DNA from: a virus
Direction: 5' to 3' (one strand)
Virus record (IMG/VR): IMGVR_UViG_3300050821_007764
Span: 25,049-89,048 of that record
Length of the DNA stretch: 64,000 bases
Shown: positions 47,921 through 56,941 of the stretch, in pieces
Layout: each line of letters starts with the position of its first letter
Numbering within the stretch: the stretch's first letter is position 1
The notes under the pieces: generated by a model
What the model was told of the DNA's origin: nothing
The model's database searches: none
The model's input: only the letters and a program-made list of their open reading frames with translations
Translations under genes and position numbers: made by a program

Positions 47921-49324
47921 TCAGATGCGGATTGCCGTGATCTGGCACTGGCGGTAGCCGCCCGTACTCTGGAACGCCACGTTGTTTCCGATGACGATGA
48001 ACGTGTCCGTCAGGCCCCAGGAGTACGAGGTCGCTGAATTCGGGACAAGCGTTGTCGTGATTGTGCAGGTCTGCCCCGAACGAACCCATCCGATGAAGTC
48101 CTCCGACGTGTTGAACGTGATGCGCTCGGCGGCGAAGGCGTACTCCTGGCGCTCCCGCATGGCCCGTGACAGAGCCATGGGTGTCGTGCTGAGCGACGTG
48201 TCGTTGATGTACTCCTCGTAGATGCCCCGGTTGGGACCCGTGTACGTGCTCTGTGACGCCGCATCACTGGCCTGCGCGATGATCGGAAACTGGTAGTCGT
48301 ACCAGAGCTGAATCCGGACCCCGGCCGCCGGTGCGGACGTGTTGCCCAGATACCAGCCGCCCACCGAGTTCTGCGTCACGATCCACCCGGAAGGCGTCGT
48401 ACTGGTGTTCCCGGCCTGGACGACTGTCAGGGCCGTTTTCACACCGTTGACCTTCAGGACAGGCGAACCAGTGACGGTGAAGCGGAGGCCCCACGTCGTG
48501 GTGGTACCGTCACCGCGCCAGGAGCCGGTCGGGGCCGTCGTGTTGACGTTGCCGTGAATCGCGGACTGGTTCGCACCCTGGACGAGGATCTTGTTGCGGA
48601 TCGAGGTGCCGTCCCACTCGTACCCGAACTGCCCGTCCAGCCGGATATGGCCCTGGGTCAGACTCCCGCCTACTGTTGGGGTGGTAGTGAACGTGACGCC
48701 GGAGGAGATGGCTGTGCTGGCGTCATAGAAGTGCAGTTTCCGGTTCTGGTCCACGTACCAGCCGTACGGGGTGACCTGGCTGGCCAGGGTGGCGAGTTTC
48801 TTCCAGGCGTCGCTGAGCGTGGTGTAGTTGAGGATGAAGCTGGACAGTACTGGCCCTGGGGCGACGAATCCGCCGTTGGGAATGGTTGCGGCCGAAATGC
48901 CGCAGTTCGCCTGCTTGGTGAGCGAGATGACGATCTGGTCGACGGTCTGTCCGAAGAACTCTCCGGCAACGATGACATTGTCCGCGTAGAACGTATAGTC
49001 CGTGCAGTTGAGGTTCCACTCGTTACGGTTCGCACCTGCGACCTGAAGAATGGGGTCATTGACAACGCCCGCGAACAGTGTCTGGGCGGCTGTGTTGTCG
49101 ACCAGACTGACCTGGCTGAGGACAGGAATGTAGAAGTTCGGATGTGCTTGTCCCTGCCAGTCGTCCACCAGGGGGATAACGGCGGTATCCCCCTGGCGGC
49201 CGAAGTTCTGGGTGATGCCCATCTGGGAACTGGCACCCGCCCAGGCCAGCTTGGACGTGTAGTTGGTGGCACTGCCGCCGGGCGGGGTAATGAGAAGGGT
49301 GAGGTTCGGTGGGGCGATGGCCAC
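47921..49324 (-). CDS. tail hub/Tal-like minor tail protein (467 aa)
   Basis: LTLLITPPGGSATNYTSK and GDTAVIPLVDDWQGQAH are strands of the N-terminal domains found in siphophage tail-hub (gp27/Tal-like) proteins; ISLTKQANCGISAATIP and YVDQNRKLHFYDAS follow in the usual order. Comes right after the tape measure in transcription, the expected place for distal-tail/hub proteins. May once have continued into the orphan frame at 47244. Confidence 0.65.
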   Translation of the reverse strand: MAIAPPNLTLLITPPGGSATNYTSKLAWAGASSQMGITQNFGRQGDTAVIPLVDDWQGQAHPNFYIPVLSQVSLVDNTAAQTLFAGVVNDPILQVAGANRNEWNLNCTDYTFYADNVIVAGEFFGQTVDQIVISLTKQANCGISAATIPNGGFVAPGPVLSSFILNYTTLSDAWKKLATLASQVTPYGWYVDQNRKLHFYDASTAISSGVTFTTTPTVGGSLTQGHIRLDGQFGYEWDGTSIRNKILVQGANQSAIHGNVNTTAPTGSWRGDGTTTTWGLRFTVTGSPVLKVNGVKTALTVVQAGNTSTTPSGWIVTQNSVGGWYLGNTSAPAAGVRIQLWYDYQFPIIAQASDAASQSTYTGPNRGIYEEYINDTSLSTTPMALSRAMRERQEYAFAAERITFNTSEDFIGWVRSGQTCTITTTLVPNSATSYSWGLTDTFIVIGNNVAFQSTGGYRQCQITAIRI

Positions 49325-49338
49325 TTAGTTTCCCCTTC

Positions 49339-52230
49339 TCAGAACCGGGACCGGTACCCGCCGGACGGCAGAATCATGGTAGCCAACCGCTTCTCCATTT
49401 TCTGGAGGAGTGCGTCCGTATCGCGGTCGGACATGATCTGAGCGCCGCGCAGGTCGACGTGGATGTGCAGTTCCGAAGCGCTGCTGGAACCGCCTCCGCC
49501 TATGCTTCCTGCCAGCGTGAGGCCGCCGCCTACGGTCAGGGAGCTGTTGAGTGAGCTGTTGGCAGTGGTCTTCAGTCCTGCTGCCAGACGGCGGACAGCA
49601 TCGTGGGCGACGCTCGCATGCTTGTCAATACCGGCCGCGATTCCGTGGGGAATCCACTTGCCGACCTGGTCGGCGAAGACCTTCGACGGCGAACCGATGC
49701 CGAGGAAGCTCAGTGCTCCGTGCAGGGCGCTCTTGGCGATGCTCACGATGGCATTGACCACGTAGCTCGCACCTGCTTCGATGCCCTTGATCAGCCCGTT
49801 GATGAGGTTGATGCCGATGTTGTAGAAGTTGTAGAGAAATCCGGTCAGCCAGTTCCAGGCGTCAACCAGCGGCTGAACAATCCAGTGCCTGACCAGTGCC
49901 CATGCCCCTTGCGCGATCTGAACGATATTGTTCCACTGACCGGCGAGGAACGACCCGATCGCATTGATGGCGGGCTGGATAAAAGCCCAGACTGCCTCTA
50001 CTGGTTTGATGACAACGGTTTTAAAAATTCCCCAGGCTGCCTGGGCCACCGTGACAATCGCCTGCCAGGTCGAGACGAAGAACCGGGACAGAGATCCCCA
50101 TACTGCTTTTGCTGTTCCGATGATCTGCGTGTGAAAATGGTTCCAGATCGCAATAAGAACTGCGATGGGGAACGCGAAAATCAACAGCAGTAGCGGCCAC
50201 CACTTCTCGAAGAATGCTTTGATCGAGTTCCAGACTGACATCGTCGTATTGACGATCGCATTCCATACGCTCACGATCGATCCCCAGAGCGCGGTTGCCG
50301 CACTGGCCACTGCGTTCCAGGCGGTTTCCAGGGCGTGCCAGGTGGCAATAGCTGCCGTCACAAGCCACTTGAAGGCGACGACCAGGGCCGCAATGGTTAC
50401 CTTGACCACGACACCGACGACCTTGAATACGTCATTGACGATGTCGCGGAATGTCTTGAAGTGCGTGTAGCAGTACACCAGGATCAGAACAAGGGCGACC
50501 AGCGCGGCAACGATGGGATTCTCCCCGACGAGCGCCAGCGCACCGTCGAGAAGCTCCGCCACCATGATGACCATCTTGATAGCGCCAAACACAGCAATCA
50601 GTGCACCAACCACTTTGAACACGGTGATGACGAGCTGCTGGTGCTTCTCGATCCACGCCGCCAGCGGACCGACGACCTTGGCGATCTCCTGCGCCACTGC
50701 CACTACCTCAGGAAGCAGCGCTGTACCGATAGCGATAGCGGCATTCTTGATGGCTTCCTTGGCGCGGTCCATCTGGAAAGCCGCAGTCTTCTGGAGCGCG
50801 GCAAAACCCGTCACGTTGCCGTTGGCCGCACCTGTTGCATGGTCGATCTTGTAAATGGCGTTGGCGGTGTCACGCGCATTCTCGCCCGTTGTCATCAGAG
50901 CCACGCGCAGACCGGCAGACGTACCGATCAGCCTGGAGAAGGCCCCTGTGTATGTCTGGTGAAGCTTCGGGGCATTGGCCGCAGCCACCTGGGACAGCCA
51001 CTGGAGCGTCCCTCCGAGCCCCTGCGTGGAGAGGTGCTTATTCAGTTCATCAGTAGTGATGCCTGTTGCCTTGAATTCCTTCTGCATAGTCGCAGAAGGC
51101 TTCTCCAGGCTCTGGATCGCGTTCGCCAGGTTCTGAGAGGCGCGCTGTGCCGTAACACCGTGAGACGTCATGACGGACAGCACGCCAGCGACGTCCGCGA
51201 ACCGCAGGTGCACAGAGGCGGCAAACGGCAGCACGTTGGCCATGGCCGCCGACATGGACTGAAAGTTCGCCTTACCGACCGACACCGCAGCGACGAGCTG
51301 GCTGGTAGCGAAAGTCGCCTTGCTCGCGCCGAGGTGGTAGTCCTTCATGATGTCGGTGACCGCGTTCGCCACCGTGGCGAAGTCGGACCCCTCCAGCGCC
51401 GCACCCTGGGTGGCCGCCTTCAGAACATCCATGCCGCCTTTCGCCGCGCTGTACCCAGCCGCCTCCACCACGTACATGGATTTCGCCAGGTCGTCCGCCG
51501 AAACGCCCGTCTGGTTGGAGAGCTGGAGGATTCCGTCGCGCACCTGGCCGAGAGCGCTCTGCGACTCACCGGCCGTTGTCACCAGTCGCTGGGTCAGCGT
51601 CTGGAACTGCATTGCTGACTTGACTGCTTCGTACCCGATCCCGGCTACGATGGCGACGGCCCCGAAGGCAGCATTCTTGGCCTTCGTCGAGGACTCCGCG
51701 CTAGCTGTCCCGGCCCGCCTGGACGCAGCAGCCTGCTCGTCCGAGGCGGCAACGGACTCGCGGGCAGCCACAACACTCGCGCCCGTCGCAGCGTCCACGG
51801 TAGCGGCGAGGCGGGCCTCAGCGGCACTCATCTCAGTCGCTGCGGCAGCCGTACGGCGCTGGGCCGCAGCCAATTCGTCCGCAGCCGCGACAAGGCGGCT
51901 CTGAGCCGCTATGTCGCCGTCCGCAGCGGAAAGAGAGGCCCGCTGTGCCTGGACGAGGGCTTCCTCGGCGGTGGCCTCTTCCTCGGTCGCCATCGCCAGC
52001 TTGGCCCGGGATGCGGACAGCTGGGACGTGGCCAGGGTGACAGCATCCCCGCCGGAGGCCGTCGCCAACAGCCCGGCGTCGATCCGGGCCGCCGCCTCCT
52101 CCGCAGCCGTAGCGGCGAGCTGCGACGTTTCCGCCATCTGCGTAAAGCTGCCGCTGACACGGTGCAGGACGTCGGACACGAGGTCGACACCCGTAATGGT
52201 GGCGAGTACCTGAATAGCTTCAGCCAGCAT
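49339..52230 (-). CDS. tail tape measure protein (963 aa)
   Basis: A long N-terminal coiled coil (residues about 20-210, Ala/Glu/Arg heptads), then SQSALGQVRDGILQLSNQTG and the TP901-like core (ALEGSDFATVANAVTDIM). Hydrophobic helices follow at about residues 560-640 (LVITVFKVVGALIAVFGAIK), then Trp-rich repeats (WNAVASAATALWGSIVSVWN) and a C-terminal GIDKHASVAHDAV segment. Length implies a tail of roughly 140-150 nm. ATG follows the chaperone frame with a short overlap. Confidence 0.88.
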   Translation of the reverse strand: MLAEAIQVLATITGVDLVSDVLHRVSGSFTQMAETSQLAATAAEEAAARIDAGLLATASGGDAVTLATSQLSASRAKLAMATEEEATAEEALVQAQRASLSAADGDIAAQSRLVAAADELAAAQRRTAAAATEMSAAEARLAATVDAATGASVVAARESVAASDEQAAASRRAGTASAESSTKAKNAAFGAVAIVAGIGYEAVKSAMQFQTLTQRLVTTAGESQSALGQVRDGILQLSNQTGVSADDLAKSMYVVEAAGYSAAKGGMDVLKAATQGAALEGSDFATVANAVTDIMKDYHLGASKATFATSQLVAAVSVGKANFQSMSAAMANVLPFAASVHLRFADVAGVLSVMTSHGVTAQRASQNLANAIQSLEKPSATMQKEFKATGITTDELNKHLSTQGLGGTLQWLSQVAAANAPKLHQTYTGAFSRLIGTSAGLRVALMTTGENARDTANAIYKIDHATGAANGNVTGFAALQKTAAFQMDRAKEAIKNAAIAIGTALLPEVVAVAQEIAKVVGPLAAWIEKHQQLVITVFKVVGALIAVFGAIKMVIMVAELLDGALALVGENPIVAALVALVLILVYCYTHFKTFRDIVNDVFKVVGVVVKVTIAALVVAFKWLVTAAIATWHALETAWNAVASAATALWGSIVSVWNAIVNTTMSVWNSIKAFFEKWWPLLLLIFAFPIAVLIAIWNHFHTQIIGTAKAVWGSLSRFFVSTWQAIVTVAQAAWGIFKTVVIKPVEAVWAFIQPAINAIGSFLAGQWNNIVQIAQGAWALVRHWIVQPLVDAWNWLTGFLYNFYNIGINLINGLIKGIEAGASYVVNAIVSIAKSALHGALSFLGIGSPSKVFADQVGKWIPHGIAAGIDKHASVAHDAVRRLAAGLKTTANSSLNSSLTVGGGLTLAGSIGGGGSSSASELHIHVDLRGAQIMSDRDTDALLQKMEKRLATMILPSGGYRSRF

Positions 52231-52480
52231 GGCCCTGACTCCTCCGATGCTGTTCCTCGCGCCGAATCAGCTGAATGTAGACGAGGTAGTCCTCTGCCTC
52301 CGGCCATGGAAGTTCCCGGAACTCGTCCAGGGACATTCCGAGCTGTTCTTTGAGTTCTTTACGCAGAAGGAACGTCGAAAAGCTCGGGGGCCCCTGCGTC
52401 CCCATCCGTACCGCCGCCGAGGTCTTCAACAGGAAACTGGCGATCCTCCTCCGGAGTCCGCACCTTGTTCTGGCCGTCAA
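52220..52480 (-). CDS. tail assembly chaperone, frameshifted C-terminal part
   Basis: Encodes ELKEQLGMSLDEFRELPWPE followed by DYLVYIQLIRREEQHRRS, the typical second part of siphophage GT chaperones, and ends just before the tape measure. It has no start of its own. It is in the +1 (equivalently -2) frame relative to 52359-52790. The overlap contains GGGGCCCCCG (52385-52394), a likely slip site. Confidence 0.65.
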   Translation of the reverse strand: MTARTRCGLRRRIASFLLKTSAAVRMGTQGPPSFSTFLLRKELKEQLGMSLDEFRELPWPEAEDYLVYIQLIRREEQHRRSQGHAG

Positions 52481-52790
52481 CGGCCTTCCAGAGGTCGTCG
52501 AAGATGCTTCCGGGGAGCTGCTGCACGTGCTTGAGGTCGAGCGGCCAGACGGTGCCGTTGTCGTCGTCCAGGTTCCACGCCTTGATGGACGCCAGGAGCA
52601 TCAGCTGCCGGTACCGTGCGACGTCCGGGGTGGGAACAGCTTCGCCGCCGGTCATGACGACCTTGGACAGTGCCCGTTCCGCAGCCTCCTTGGAGCCCTG
52701 TGAGACGTGCTTGGCGAGGTCGACCCAGTACCCCCGCTCGGCATCGACGACGACACGGTTGACACCTTCGTAGGCAGTAAGAAATCCCAT
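52359..52790 (-). CDS. tail assembly chaperone, first product (143 aa)
   Basis: ATG 52790 (MGFLTAYEGVN) selected; longer upstream frames cross a terminator. The acidic helical protein resembles G-type tail assembly chaperones in position between major tail protein and tape measure. Ends shortly after the GGGGCCCCC run, where a fraction of ribosomes would change frame into 52220-52480. Confidence 0.7.
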   Translation of the reverse strand: MGFLTAYEGVNRVVVDAERGYWVDLAKHVSQGSKEAAERALSKVVMTGGEAVPTPDVARYRQLMLLASIKAWNLDDDNGTVWPLDLKHVQQLPGSIFDDLWKAVDGQNKVRTPEEDRQFPVEDLGGGTDGDAGAPELFDVPSA

Positions 52791-52819
52791 GGAGTCCCCT
52801 TGTTTTCTGGCGTGGAAAA

Positions 52820-52846
52820 GGCCCCTGGCGAAAGACGCCAGGGGCC
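52820..52846 (-). terminator. intrinsic terminator after major tail protein
   Basis: On the minus strand GGCCCCTGGCG-TCTTT-CGCCAGGGGCC is followed by TTTT. It would let the major tail gene be transcribed at higher level than the genes beyond. Confidence 0.75.
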
Positions 52847-52904
52847 GGTGCAGGATGACAGCTGCGATGATTCCCAGCTGCATGTAGAAGCTGGCGTGCA
52901 TGGT

Positions 52905-54347
52905 TTAGTACGGCAGCCAGACACTGTTCGAGACAGTGGCCTGGATCGTGTACTGCGCACCGGCGGAGAGCGGTCGTGTCGCCTCGAAGGAGAGTGCCGA
53001 CATGATCGTGTCGGAAATCTTCACGTCATTGGCGAACTTGGTCACAGCGATCTGCGGGCACACGAAATTGATCGTGCTCGACAGGGTCGGGTGCTGGAGC
53101 TGGAATCCCAGCGCGCCCAGCGTCTGTGCGTCCAGGCGGTTGAAGTCGCCGTAGGTGGCGTCGTTCAGGCTGGACCACACCACGTCCACGGTACCGTTCA
53201 CATGCAGGGTGACCGGGGTCAGGAAGCTGGGGCCGTGGTTGCCAGAGAACGTGTATGTCTCTTTGACGCCGTTCTCGATCACGATATTGACGTTGCTCGT
53301 GTCGGCGCGCAGCGAGTTGTAGAAGTTCAGCGTCGCCTCAGTGAACACGAACGGCAGCTCGTTCGTGACCGAGATAGCCGACGGGGACGTCAGCACAGCA
53401 ACGGACCGGCCCATCAGGTCGGCCGTGATCTCCGCTGCCGCATTGCCGACCGGCATCTTCAGGTCGAACTTGTTGACCCGGCATCCGGCGAACTGGAGCG
53501 ACTGGTAATTGCCGAGGTTTTTCTCTACCGTCAGTGACGGGATCGTGGAAGCCCCCTGGACAAAAGTGTGCGTGAAGGGGGTGGTGACCAGTGCCACGGC
53601 CGCAGCAGAGGCATGGGCGTACGTCAGCGCCGTATCCAGCGTCAGCGTATTGGTCGCAATGTTGGTGATCTTCCGGACTTCCGCAGTGGTGGTACCAGAG
53701 ACACTGTTGATGTCGATCTGGATGAAGTTGCCCACAGCCAGACCGGCGGCCGACGTGACCACGACGGTCGTGGCCGTCGCAATGCTGGGGGAGCTGAGCG
53801 TCGTCGTGGCAACGTACGTCGTCACAGCCACACCGGTCGTGTGCCCGAAGGAGATGGCGTCCGCCACCGTAATGGTCGTGCTCGCCACGACAGTGATCTT
53901 CCGGACCTCCTGGAAGACACCCGTGTCGATCGTGATCTGCTGTCCCACGGCAAAACCGGTCGCAGAGGTCACCACAAGCGTCGTGGCACCGGCGACGATG
54001 GATCCGTTGAGCGTGGTGGACGTGGCCGTCGCGAACGTCCCGATGACGCCGAATCCGACATTGGCGTCCTGCCCGATCGAAGCGGCCACCAGCGCCATGG
54101 CATTCGAGGGGAACAGCGGACCAGCCAGAGCGCCCTGGTACTTCGCTTCGCCCTGCAGGTTGTAGATGTGCAGGTCACGAACGCCCTGCATAACCTCTGG
54201 CGAGAACCAGCCCGGGTCCTCCTCCATCGTATTGGAAAGCATCGGAAGAAACGTCGAAGGTGCTACTGGGGTGCCGAACGTGGTCTCTTTAGCAATTCCG
54301 GTGGCGGAAAGACTACCGAGCCGCTCAATGATTGTCGGAAAAGGCAC
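52905..54347 (-). CDS. major tail protein (480 aa)
   Basis: GTG start (product begins MPFPTIIERLGSLS). N-terminal GIAKETTFGTPVAPSTFLPM is the tube-domain start of siphophage major tail proteins. The middle (about residues 100-250) has tandem Thr/Val repeats (TTLVVTSATGFAVGQQITI, TTVVVTSAAGLAVGNFIQI) of a decorating Ig-like/beta-sandwich type. Followed by a strong terminator, consistent with high expression. Confidence 0.8.
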   Translation of the reverse strand: MPFPTIIERLGSLSATGIAKETTFGTPVAPSTFLPMLSNTMEEDPGWFSPEVMQGVRDLHIYNLQGEAKYQGALAGPLFPSNAMALVAASIGQDANVGFGVIGTFATATSTTLNGSIVAGATTLVVTSATGFAVGQQITIDTGVFQEVRKITVVASTTITVADAISFGHTTGVAVTTYVATTTLSSPSIATATTVVVTSAAGLAVGNFIQIDINSVSGTTTAEVRKITNIATNTLTLDTALTYAHASAAAVALVTTPFTHTFVQGASTIPSLTVEKNLGNYQSLQFAGCRVNKFDLKMPVGNAAAEITADLMGRSVAVLTSPSAISVTNELPFVFTEATLNFYNSLRADTSNVNIVIENGVKETYTFSGNHGPSFLTPVTLHVNGTVDVVWSSLNDATYGDFNRLDAQTLGALGFQLQHPTLSSTINFVCPQIAVTKFANDVKISDTIMSALSFEATRPLSAGAQYTIQATVSNSVWLPY

Positions 54348-54356
54348 GGTCCCCCC

Positions 54357-54611
54357 TTACAGGGTCTCGGTGTCCGCTGCCACGGGGGCATCGGCTGGTT
54401 CGGGCAGGGAATCGGGAAGGACTTCGGCAACACCTTTTCGCTTGCCTACTGGCCGGGATTCAACCGGCTCCGTGACCTCTTCGACGTCATTCCGGCGGGT
54501 AAACGATTCGGCCAGCTCGTCGGGGACTGTGAACTCCGCGCCTGGTCCCACCTCGCCGACACCGGCTGTGTGGAACGTGACGGTGAGCGGCCCCGTGTAA
54601 CGCAGCTTCAC
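54357..54611 (-). CDS. small tail-region protein (84 aa)
   Basis: GTG start. Short protein with a beta strand (VTFHTAGVGEVGPGAEF), a charged middle and an acidic tail (SLPEPADAPVAADTETL). Located between the major tail gene and the HK97 gp10-like gene. Similar small acidic proteins at this place are often neck or tail chaperone-like; not recognised. Confidence 0.5.
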   Translation of the reverse strand: MKLRYTGPLTVTFHTAGVGEVGPGAEFTVPDELAESFTRRNDVEEVTEPVESRPVGKRKGVAEVLPDSLPEPADAPVAADTETL

Positions 54612-54619
54612 AGGCTCTC

Positions 54620-55117
54620 CTAGAGCTGTTCGGGTTTGATGTACTCGCTGACGGTGAGGGTGAGTGTGCGCCGGATGAAGGGCTGGACCTTGTCCACGGC
54701 CCGCCGTGGAAAGTCATTCGCCGTAGTACCCGGGTGCTGGACAGAGCGGCGGTAGAAGTGCTCCCCGCCGCGCTCCCAGTGCAGGATTTTTCCGGCCCCT
54801 GATCCGCCCTTGGGGATCTCATGCCCACGGGTTCCGCTGATCACGTATTTGGCGTACGGAACATCGGAGACGAAGACCATCGAAATGCCCTTGCCGACTC
54901 CCCCGCCGACACTGTCGAGCTTGATGGACTTCTTCAGGTCGCCCTTCACCTGGCCACGGGACAGTACGGTGTCGTCGTACTTGTATTCCGGAGCCTCAGC
55001 CCTGATGGCATCCAGAACGACAGGAGCGATCCGGCTGCGCCAGGTGGCCGCCATGGGCTTGAAAACCCATCGGGGAAAAGAGACCTTGCCCCCCTCGACC
55101 TTGATCTGGATACTCAT
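54620..55117 (-). CDS. HK97 gp10-like neck protein (165 aa)
   Basis: SDVPYAKYVISGTRGHEIPK and WERGGEHFYRRSVQHPG, with RAVDKVQPFI at the C-terminus, follow the HK97-gp10/tail-completion protein pattern (YA..VE.GT... aromatic-rich, then a basic His). It connects head and tail. Coupled to the upstream gene by overlap. Confidence 0.7.
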   Translation of the reverse strand: MSIQIKVEGGKVSFPRWVFKPMAATWRSRIAPVVLDAIRAEAPEYKYDDTVLSRGQVKGDLKKSIKLDSVGGGVGKGISMVFVSDVPYAKYVISGTRGHEIPKGGSGAGKILHWERGGEHFYRRSVQHPGTTANDFPRRAVDKVQPFIRRTLTLTVSEYIKPEQL

Positions 55118-55602
55118 GCCTGCACCGCCTCATAGAGCTCCATGCCGATCCGGGCCGTGTAGTAGAGCATGCGCAGGGTTGCGGGGGTGCGTTCCGGCGG
55201 GTATTCGAACTCGAAGTTCTCGCCGACGTTCAGGAGCTGGCTCACAACACCTGTCACTGGGTCGGTGATGAACAGCGGGGTCTGCGTGGTCCATAGTTTA
55301 TTGAAAACAGCGTCCACGATCAGAGGGAATTCTGTATCGACCGTCGGGGAGTCCGGATTCGTCTCGTAGACGAGGTAGATGTCCATCAGCCAGGCGAGGT
55401 GCTTGAAACCGGCCCCACGGGGCATGGTCTGGCGCTGGATACGGAGTCTGCTGCCCCAGACGTAGGCTTTCGGACTGTCGAGATCCTCGACTGTGGGCGG
55501 TGTGATGTATGCCTGCAAAGGAGTGGACATGCCGGGGATGGCGAGGCCGTCCAGTTGGTTTTGCAAGTACAGCTGGACCGAATTGAGCGGCGTGGGACTC
55601 AC
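55114..55602 (-). CDS. tail terminator/connector-like protein (162 aa)
   Basis: The order (between gp10-like and connector genes) and the pattern LDGLAIPGMSTPLQAYITPP ... DIYLVYETNPDSPTVDTEFP resemble tail-terminator proteins (gpU/HK97 gp11-like). Mixed alpha/beta, no catalytic motif. Its GTGA-type overlap with the next gene supports co-translation. Confidence 0.55.
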   Translation of the reverse strand: MSPTPLNSVQLYLQNQLDGLAIPGMSTPLQAYITPPTVEDLDSPKAYVWGSRLRIQRQTMPRGAGFKHLAWLMDIYLVYETNPDSPTVDTEFPLIVDAVFNKLWTTQTPLFITDPVTGVVSQLLNVGENFEFEYPPERTPATLRMLYYTARIGMELYEAVQA

Positions 55603-55605
55603 CTC

Positions 55606-55755
55606 CTACCAGGCGCGTGGGGCATTTACCGTGCGGACGTGTGCGTGCCGATTCCCGACATGCCGATCGCGTACGGCCTTCTTGCGCGCGGTATGCGCTT
55701 TCTTCTTCCGCGTGCTCTTGCGGGACTTGACCTTCTTGCTGTGATGCCAAGCCAC
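55606..55755 (-). CDS. very basic small protein (49 aa)
   Basis: GTG at 55755 behind a perfect AGGAGG. More than a third Arg, Lys and His (KKVKSRKSTRKKKAHTARKK), so it almost certainly binds nucleic acid or an acidic protein. It lies between two connector genes in the head-tail region. No family recognised; could be a DNA-packaging or capsid-internal factor. Confidence 0.6.
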   Translation of the reverse strand: MAWHHSKKVKSRKSTRKKKAHTARKKAVRDRHVGNRHAHVRTVNAPRAW

Positions 55756-55763
55756 CAGACCTC

Positions 55764-56717
55764 CTAGATCACACGCCTGAACGGCTCCATGATCGATTCC
55801 CACTGGAGGTGCAGGTCCGAGATCCCATGCCCACCAGCCGTCTGCGATCCTGTGATGTTCTGGATCGAGACACTCGTGATGCCGGACTCCAGCGCCTGCG
55901 ACATGGCCGCCAGAATCGTCGCCCACAAAACGTCCGACGGGAGACTGGAGATCACAATCGACGTGGGGACCGAGCCGGTATGCGCGAAAACCAGTGGTGC
56001 CGACAGGGTCAGCGTCCCAGGCCCCGCCTGGGCCGTCCCGCCGCCGTTGGGGAGCACCAGAGGGGTATTCGCCGTCACGGACGTGACATGGACCGTCTCC
56101 GTGCTTGCCCCGTCGTAAATCTGGGCCGAGGCACCGGTGAAACCAGTAACGTCGTCCACCTGAAGAGTACTGGAGCCCGCCGCAGCGCTCACCGTGATAC
56201 CAGCATGCGGCCATCCGTTGATGTACGTACAGGAGAAGCGGTACCCATTGCGCCCGAGCCGCCAGCTGGCGAGGCCAGGAGCGGTAATGATGGACTGGCC
56301 ACCCGTACCGCCGGAACCCCCCGCCACGTAGGAACCGTAGACGCCGATGATGGGATTCTCAACATCCCAGAAACCTGCTGGGGCCTGTGTCCACTGTCGG
56401 GGGAAGGCAGCATTGCCAGAGGTCTGGACGGCGAGGATCTGTGTGATCGGCCACCGTGACAGAATCCAGCGCACGTTCCCTGTGGCCTGCTCGATATTGA
56501 TGCGGAAGTCACCTGGACCGGAGCGCTGCTCGGTGTCGACGGTGGCCCGCAGCGTCTGGTTGACGAAACCGTCGATCATCGTGGTTGCGCGGTGGCAGAT
56601 GTTCGTCTGCTCGGCGAACTGCTGGTCCGTGGTGGCCTTCGGCATAGGAATGATCGACCAGGCCACACCTGTCGGAGCTGAGGTCAGGATTGAGGGCGTG
56701 ATGTACGGTGTGGCCAC
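55764..56717 (-). CDS. head-tail connector-like protein (317 aa)
   Basis: The N-terminal TTMIDGFVNQTLRATVDTEQ and GDFRINIEQATGNVRWILSR resemble head-tail adaptor (gp6-like) proteins that line the portal. The middle contains a Ser/Gly/Thr insert (AGITVSAAAGSSTLQVDDVT) like a beta-sandwich decoration; the C-terminus is helical (LWATILAAMSQALESG). Position in the cassette supports a connector. Confidence 0.55.
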   Translation of the reverse strand: MATPYITPSILTSAPTGVAWSIIPMPKATTDQQFAEQTNICHRATTMIDGFVNQTLRATVDTEQRSGPGDFRINIEQATGNVRWILSRWPITQILAVQTSGNAAFPRQWTQAPAGFWDVENPIIGVYGSYVAGGSGGTGGQSIITAPGLASWRLGRNGYRFSCTYINGWPHAGITVSAAAGSSTLQVDDVTGFTGASAQIYDGASTETVHVTSVTANTPLVLPNGGGTAQAGPGTLTLSAPLVFAHTGSVPTSIVISSLPSDVLWATILAAMSQALESGITSVSIQNITGSQTAGGHGISDLHLQWESIMEPFRRVI

Positions 56718-56732
56718 GTGGTCGCCTCTCCC

Positions 56733-56909
56733 TTAAATCGGATCCTGTACGCCGAATTTCTTTGCACATCGTTTACACAGAAGTCTGGCGTTTTCCAGGT
56801 CCCGAACCTTGTGCTTTTCACAGACCAGCGACCCGCAGGAAGCGCATGCGCCGACCGGAATGCCCCGGGAGTTCGCGTTACAGAAACGGCAGTTACGACT
56901 ATTTCGTAT
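56733..56909 (-). CDS. zinc-ribbon protein with apparent ATA start (58 aa)
   Basis: An open frame encodes NCRFCNANSRGIPVGACASC and CEKHK...CKRCAKKF: eight cysteines in three or four CxxC pairs, a clear zinc-binding protein. No ATG, GTG or TTG exists upstream in frame before the next gene; GGGAGG lies 4 nt ahead of an ATA at 56907-56909, which may act as a rare start. The alternative is translational coupling from the gene at 56942. Confidence 0.5.
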   Translation of the reverse strand: MRNSRNCRFCNANSRGIPVGACASCGSLVCEKHKVRDLENARLLCKRCAKKFGVQDPI

Positions 56910-56941
56910 ACAGCCTCCCGGTCGACGCTGCGACGCCGCTG

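Noticed and set aside
52480-52901. Start of the tail chaperone at an upstream ATG (52901)
   Set aside because: The extension crosses the terminator hairpin at 52820-52846; ATG 52790 begins a protein-like sequence.
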